A stretch of 9,337 nucleotides of DNA from Planococcus sp. (in: firmicutes) (GTDB lineage: Bacteria; Bacillota; Bacilli; Bacillales_A; Planococcaceae). Positions 5,949-9,337 of this stretch are shown piece after piece; the stretch's first letter is position 1; each line of letters begins with the position of its first letter. Made by a program: the position numbers and the translations under genes. The DNA lies in NCBI GenBank assembly GCA_030147455.1, contig JASKZU010000230.1, forward strand, positions 1 to 9,337, in the 5' to 3' direction. The notes beneath the pieces were generated by a model. That model was not told where the DNA came from. It saw only the letters and a list, made by a program, of their open reading frames with translations, and did no database searches.

Positions 5949-6704
5949 ATGGCAGAGAAAAAGAATGTTTCCAGACGTGACTTTCTGAAAACTTCAGGAG
6001 TTGCTGCAGGCGCACTTGTCGGCGGCGGGATCATCGGTGGATTGATTGGCGCCAATACGCGGCAAGACGCGGCTGCTCCAATTACTGGAGAAGCGGGCCA
6101 CGGAGGTGGCAGCGATACAGGCACCAGTGTTCGCGGGTTGCAGTTTTTCAAGAACGCAACTGAGTTTGCGGTTCTTGAGCAGGCGACAGAGCGTATTTTT
6201 CCGGAAGATGATTTAGGGCCTGGCGCGATTGGGCTTGGTGTACCGTTCTTTATCGATCATCAGCTTGCCGGCAGCTACGGCGAGAATTCGCGTGAATATA
6301 TGCAGCCTCCATTTGAAGTAGGAGAAGCGACGCAAGGCTATCAAAGCCGTTTAAAGCGCAATGATTTGTTCCGGCAGGGGCTGCAGAAAATGCAGCAGGA
6401 AGCGCAAAGCCGTTTTAACGCCAACTTTGTAGACCTGGAAGGCGGACAAATGGACGAAATTCTAACAGCTTTTCAAGAAGACGAAATCGAGATGCAGGCC
6501 ACTTCCTCACAATTCTTTTTCCGTTTGCTTCGGCAAGCGACATTGAACGGTGCTTACGCCGATCCGATCTACGGCGGCAACCAGAACATGGATGCTTGGC
6601 GCATGAAAGGATTCCCGGGACATCGGGCTTCCTATATTAACGATATTGAAAAAGAAGAATTCGTTGCAATGGATCCACATTCGGTTGGAGACATGCTGAA
6701 ATAA
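5949..6704 (+). CDS. Gluconate 2-dehydrogenase subunit 3 family protein with Tat signal
   Basis: Small subunit of a membrane- or wall-side FAD dehydrogenase, 251 residues. The N-terminus carries a twin-arginine signal: SRRDFLK (8-14), then a Gly/Ala-rich hydrophobic stretch (about 16-36). No lipobox cysteine is seen. A Gly/Ser-rich spacer follows, then the domain typical of the family (about 66-240), including ERIFPEDDLGPGA and a GVPFFID-like helix. In characterised gluconate and FAD-glucose dehydrogenases this subunit escorts the signal-less flavoprotein through Tat. AGGAGG is 8 bases before the ATG. First gene of the operon, 18 bases ahead of the GMC gene. The substrate of the complex cannot be read from this subunit. 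Confidence 0.88.
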   Translation: MAEKKNVSRRDFLKTSGVAAGALVGGGIIGGLIGANTRQDAAAPITGEAGHGGGSDTGTSVRGLQFFKNATEFAVLEQATERIFPEDDLGPGAIGLGVPFFIDHQLAGSYGENSREYMQPPFEVGEATQGYQSRLKRNDLFRQGLQKMQQEAQSRFNANFVDLEGGQMDEILTAFQEDEIEMQATSSQFFFRLLRQATLNGAYADPIYGGNQNMDAWRMKGFPGHRASYINDIEKEEFVAMDPHSVGDMLK

Positions 6705-6722
6705 TAAAGGGGGGAACCATGA

Positions 6723-8435
6723 ATGGCTACTACGCTCGATAAAGTAGATGTGGTAACGGTAGGAGTCGGCTGGACAGGCGGCATTGTTGCGCTCGAATGC
6801 GCAAAAGAAGGATTAAAAGTAGTTGGCCTTGAACGCGGGAAAGATCGTTCGACAGCAGATTTTTCGATGGTCCACGATGAATACCGCTACGCGATCCGCT
6901 ACGAATTGATGCAGGATTTATCGAAAGAAACCATTACGTTCCGCAACACCCGCGACCAGCGGGCATTGCCGATGCGCCAGATGGGTTCGTTTTTGATCGG
7001 GGAAGGGCTGGGTGGATCCGGTACACACTGGAATGGCCAGAACTGGCGCTTTTTGCCGTATGATTTTGAAATCAAAACGATGACCGATGCCAAATACGGC
7101 GCCAACAAACTGTCAGATGAATACATGCTCCAGGACTGGGGCATTACGTACGACGAGCTGGAACCTTATTTCGATAAATTTGAAAAGACAGCAGGCATTT
7201 CCGGGGAAGACAAAAATCCGTTCTGGGGCAAGCGTTCTTCGGACTATCCAACCCCGCCAATGAAAAAAACACCGTTGCTTGCCAAGTTTGAAACGGCTAC
7301 GAGCAATCTTGGCTACTCGCCTTTCATGATGCCTTCAGCCAACTTGTCGGAAGCATATGAAAATCCGGATGGCCAGCAAATCAATGCATGCCAGTATTGC
7401 GGATTCTGCGAACGCTTTGGCTGTGAGTACGGGGCGAAGACGTCTCCGGAAATCACTGTCGTTCCAGCAGCGCGTGAAACGGGGAATTACGATGTGCGCT
7501 TTAACGCCAACGTCGTAGAAGTAGTGAAAGAAGGCGACCGTGTAACCGGCGTACGCTATTACGATACTATGACGTTCGAAGAGTTTATTCAGCCGGCGGA
7601 TGTGGTCGTCTTGACAAGCTATATGATGAACAATGCGAAATTGCTGATGGTATCTGAAATCGGCGAAATGTACGATCCGGAAACAGGCCGCGGCACTCTC
7701 GGCAAAAACTATGGATACCAAATCCTTCCTGGAGCTTCAGGGTTCTTTGAAGAACAAATGAATGTTTATATGGGAGCCGGTGCACTCGGCATGACGATCG
7801 ATGACTTTAACGGGGATTCGTTCGACCATAGCGACTTGGACTTTATCCATGGTGCCAGCTTGTCCATGACCCAAACGGGCAGCCGCCCGATTGCAAGCAA
7901 CCCGCTGCCGCCAGACACGCCGGCGTGGGGAGCAGAATTCAAGAAAGCGTCTATTGAGAACTACTCGCGGACGCTGTCAGTAGGCGGGCAAGGGGCGTCC
8001 ATGCCTCACCGCGACAATTATATGTCACTGGACAGCCGCTATAAAGATGTTTACGGCGTACCGCTGCTGCAATTGACATATAACTTTACTGACCAGGACC
8101 GTGCCTTGCACAAATACTTGACTGAAAGATCTGTAGAAATCATGCAGGAAATGGGAGCTAAAACAGTCGTTGGCAGTAATCCGATTTCGGATTACGACAT
8201 CGTGCCTTACCAAACGACGCACAATACAGGCGGAACAATCATGGGTGCAGATCCTGAGACAAGTGTCGTCAATAACTACTTGCAGCATTGGGATATGGAA
8301 AACCTGTTTGTCGTAGGTGCCGGAAACTTTGCGCATAACAGCGGGTATAACCCAACCGGAACAGTAGGGGCGCTGGCTTATCGCTGTGCAGAAGGCATCA
8401 TCAAATATAGCCGCGAAGGCGGATCATTAGTGTAA
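6723..8435 (+). CDS. GMC-family FAD oxidoreductase, gluconate/sugar dehydrogenase large-subunit-like
   Basis: Catalytic flavoprotein of the glucose-methanol-choline family, 570 residues. It has an N-terminal FAD motif GVGWTG (14-19) with acidic E37, the GGSGTHWNG region (about 97-105), and C-terminal HNTGGT (H500) and YNPTG (N543). H500 and N543 sit where the family's active-site His and His/Asn lie. Between the halves is C223-x2-C226-x2-C229-x4-C234, followed by GAK, a possible Fe-S ligand set. It has no signal peptide, so export with the Tat-tagged subunit 3 is the natural model. Likely oxidises an aldonate, polyol or sugar; gluconate is only the family name. Start: AGGGGGG lies 8 bases before the ATG at 6723; another ATG at 6719 is out of frame. 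Confidence 0.9.
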   Translation: MATTLDKVDVVTVGVGWTGGIVALECAKEGLKVVGLERGKDRSTADFSMVHDEYRYAIRYELMQDLSKETITFRNTRDQRALPMRQMGSFLIGEGLGGSGTHWNGQNWRFLPYDFEIKTMTDAKYGANKLSDEYMLQDWGITYDELEPYFDKFEKTAGISGEDKNPFWGKRSSDYPTPPMKKTPLLAKFETATSNLGYSPFMMPSANLSEAYENPDGQQINACQYCGFCERFGCEYGAKTSPEITVVPAARETGNYDVRFNANVVEVVKEGDRVTGVRYYDTMTFEEFIQPADVVVLTSYMMNNAKLLMVSEIGEMYDPETGRGTLGKNYGYQILPGASGFFEEQMNVYMGAGALGMTIDDFNGDSFDHSDLDFIHGASLSMTQTGSRPIASNPLPPDTPAWGAEFKKASIENYSRTLSVGGQGASMPHRDNYMSLDSRYKDVYGVPLLQLTYNFTDQDRALHKYLTERSVEIMQEMGAKTVVGSNPISDYDIVPYQTTHNTGGTIMGADPETSVVNNYLQHWDMENLFVVGAGNFAHNSGYNPTGTVGALAYRCAEGIIKYSREGGSLV

Positions 8436-8454
8436 ATTGTGAGGAGGAGAAAAA

Positions 8455-8670
8455 ATGGGTGGATTAGCTTCTATTGGCGTACCGGGATTAATTATCATTT
8501 TGGTCATTGTACTCATTATTTTCGGACCAAAAAAACTGCCGGAAATCGGCGGAGCAGTCGGCAAAACATTCTCGGAATTCAAGCGTTCGACAAAAGGCCT
8601 TATGGATGACGACGAAGATGAAAAAGAGAAAAAAGAAGTGAAAGAAACAAAGAAAACCGATAGTTTGTGA
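8455..8670 (+). CDS. tatA: Sec-independent translocase subunit TatA
   Basis: Pore-forming component of the twin-arginine translocase, 71 residues, the usual size for Bacillota TatA. It has a short periplasmic N-terminus, one transmembrane helix (about 9-23), the conserved hinge FGPKKLPE (23-30), an amphipathic helix (about 31-47), then an acidic patch (DDDEDE, 51-56) and a Lys/Glu-rich tail. A strong GAGGAGGAG site precedes the ATG. It lies 19 bases after the GMC gene and 10 before tatC, so it is co-transcribed with its presumed cargo. Confidence 0.95.
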   Translation: MGGLASIGVPGLIIILVIVLIIFGPKKLPEIGGAVGKTFSEFKRSTKGLMDDDEDEKEKKEVKETKKTDSL

Positions 8671-8680
8671 AGGTGGTTAA

Positions 8681-9337
8681 ATGGATCCGTACGGAGAACG
8701 CAAACTGATCAGTCCGTTGCATAAGAAAAAGGAAAGTGCAGATCCGGCACAGGACAGCCAGAAAGCGGAGGCTGAAGCAGCCCCTGAGACAGGCGGCAAG
8801 AAGGCGGCAGGACAAACACCGCCCCCACCGCCGCCTCCGGAAAATCCCCAGGAAAACATTGAAACTTTGGTCGACCATTTAGGCGATTTGAGAAAGCAGT
8901 TGATCAAGAGCGTGTTCGTTTTTGTTTTCTTTCTTGTGCTTGTTTTTTCGACCTTGAATTTTTGGTTTCCGTACATTGTAAAGGGGAATGATCTGGTTAT
9001 CTTAGGGCCGCTTGAAGTCGTGAAGTTCTACACGTCCATCTCCGCTACGATGGCGCTCGGCTTGTCGCTGCCTTTCCTGATTCATTTTCTGTGGCAGTTT
9101 GTAAAACCTGGTCTTGAAGAAAAAGAAGCCCGCTTTTTAGGGTTGTACTCGCCAGTTATGCTGTTGTTGTTCGTTCTCGGGGTTTCGTTCGGTTATTTTA
9201 TTGTCAATCCGCTCAGCTACCAGTTTCTTATTGGGCTGGGAGCCGCTAATTTTGATGTAATGATTTCTGCGAATGAATATATCCATTTTTTAATCATGAC
9301 GACGATGCCGCTCGGCCTGTTGTTTGAAATGCCGATC
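8681..9337 (+). CDS. tatC: Sec-independent translocase subunit TatC (3' end outside window)
   Basis: Receptor subunit of the twin-arginine translocase; 219 residues are visible and the frame is open at the window end. The first ~58 residues are an unusual charged, Ala/Pro-rich cytoplasmic extension with seven consecutive prolines (47-53). The normal TatC start follows: LVDHLGDLRKQL (63-74), with D69 where E. coli TatC has E15. The first membrane segment is about 77-95, then a periplasmic loop with LGPLEVVKFY, a second helix, and VKPGLEEKEAR, whose E149 corresponds to E. coli E103. E15 and E103 contact the twin arginines. AAGGTGG overlapping the tatA stop supports the ATG at 8681. No later start with a ribosome binding site was seen, so the extension is probably real. 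Roughly the last helices are missing. Confidence 0.93.
   Translation, partial: MDPYGERKLISPLHKKKESADPAQDSQKAEAEAAPETGGKKAAGQTPPPPPPPENPQENIETLVDHLGDLRKQLIKSVFVFVFFLVLVFSTLNFWFPYIVKGNDLVILGPLEVVKFYTSISATMALGLSLPFLIHFLWQFVKPGLEEKEARFLGLYSPVMLLLFVLGVSFGYFIVNPLSYQFLIGLGAANFDVMISANEYIHFLIMTTMPLGLLFEMPI

Noticed and set aside
8600..8976. Two minus-strand open frames under tatA/tatC
   Set aside because: Low-complexity translations of the proline codon run and tail regions, opposite strongly supported genes.

Overview
The window looks like chromosomal DNA from a low-to-moderate GC Bacillota, most likely a Planococcaceae/Bacillaceae relative such as Planococcus. This rests on AGGAGG-type ribosome binding sites, close resemblance of several products to Bacillus subtilis proteins (PpiB, YumC, YocH), a TatA-TatC pair, and intergenic palindromes of a kind I recall from these genomes. 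The taxonomic placement is inference; no rRNA or other marker is present.

Layout. Positions 1-572 hold no convincing gene but contain two long imperfect palindromes (about 75-202 and 343-452). Next, on the minus strand, come ppiB (cytoplasmic cyclophilin) with its terminator, and an SDR-fold protein whose catalytic Tyr-xxx-Lys is replaced. Divergent from these, on the plus strand, is yumC (ferredoxin/flavodoxin-NADP reductase). It converges through a shared bidirectional terminator on a minus-strand BCCT-family betaine-type transporter that starts with TTG. A 296-base divergent intergenic region follows, carrying candidate promoters in both directions. It leads to a YocH-like secreted wall protein (signal peptide, two LysM, Ala-Pro-Gln-Lys repeat linker, 3D domain) ending at a clear terminator.

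The right third is one apparent plus-strand operon with a good sigma-A promoter: a Tat-signal gluconate-2-dehydrogenase subunit-3-like protein, a GMC flavoprotein without its own export signal but with a four-cysteine motif, TatA, and TatC (cut by the window end). The layout suggests a periplasm-facing or wall-facing sugar/polyol/aldonate dehydrogenase that folds with FAD (and possibly an Fe-S cluster) in the cytoplasm. It would then be exported by hitch-hiking on subunit 3 through a translocase encoded in the same transcript. No cytochrome subunit is visible, so its electron acceptor is unknown.

The points most worth a second look are this cargo-plus-translocase operon, the cysteine motif in the flavoprotein, the long proline-rich N-terminal extension of TatC, the degenerate SDR active site and the two palindromic elements. 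I see no CRISPR array, transposase, tRNA or rRNA.
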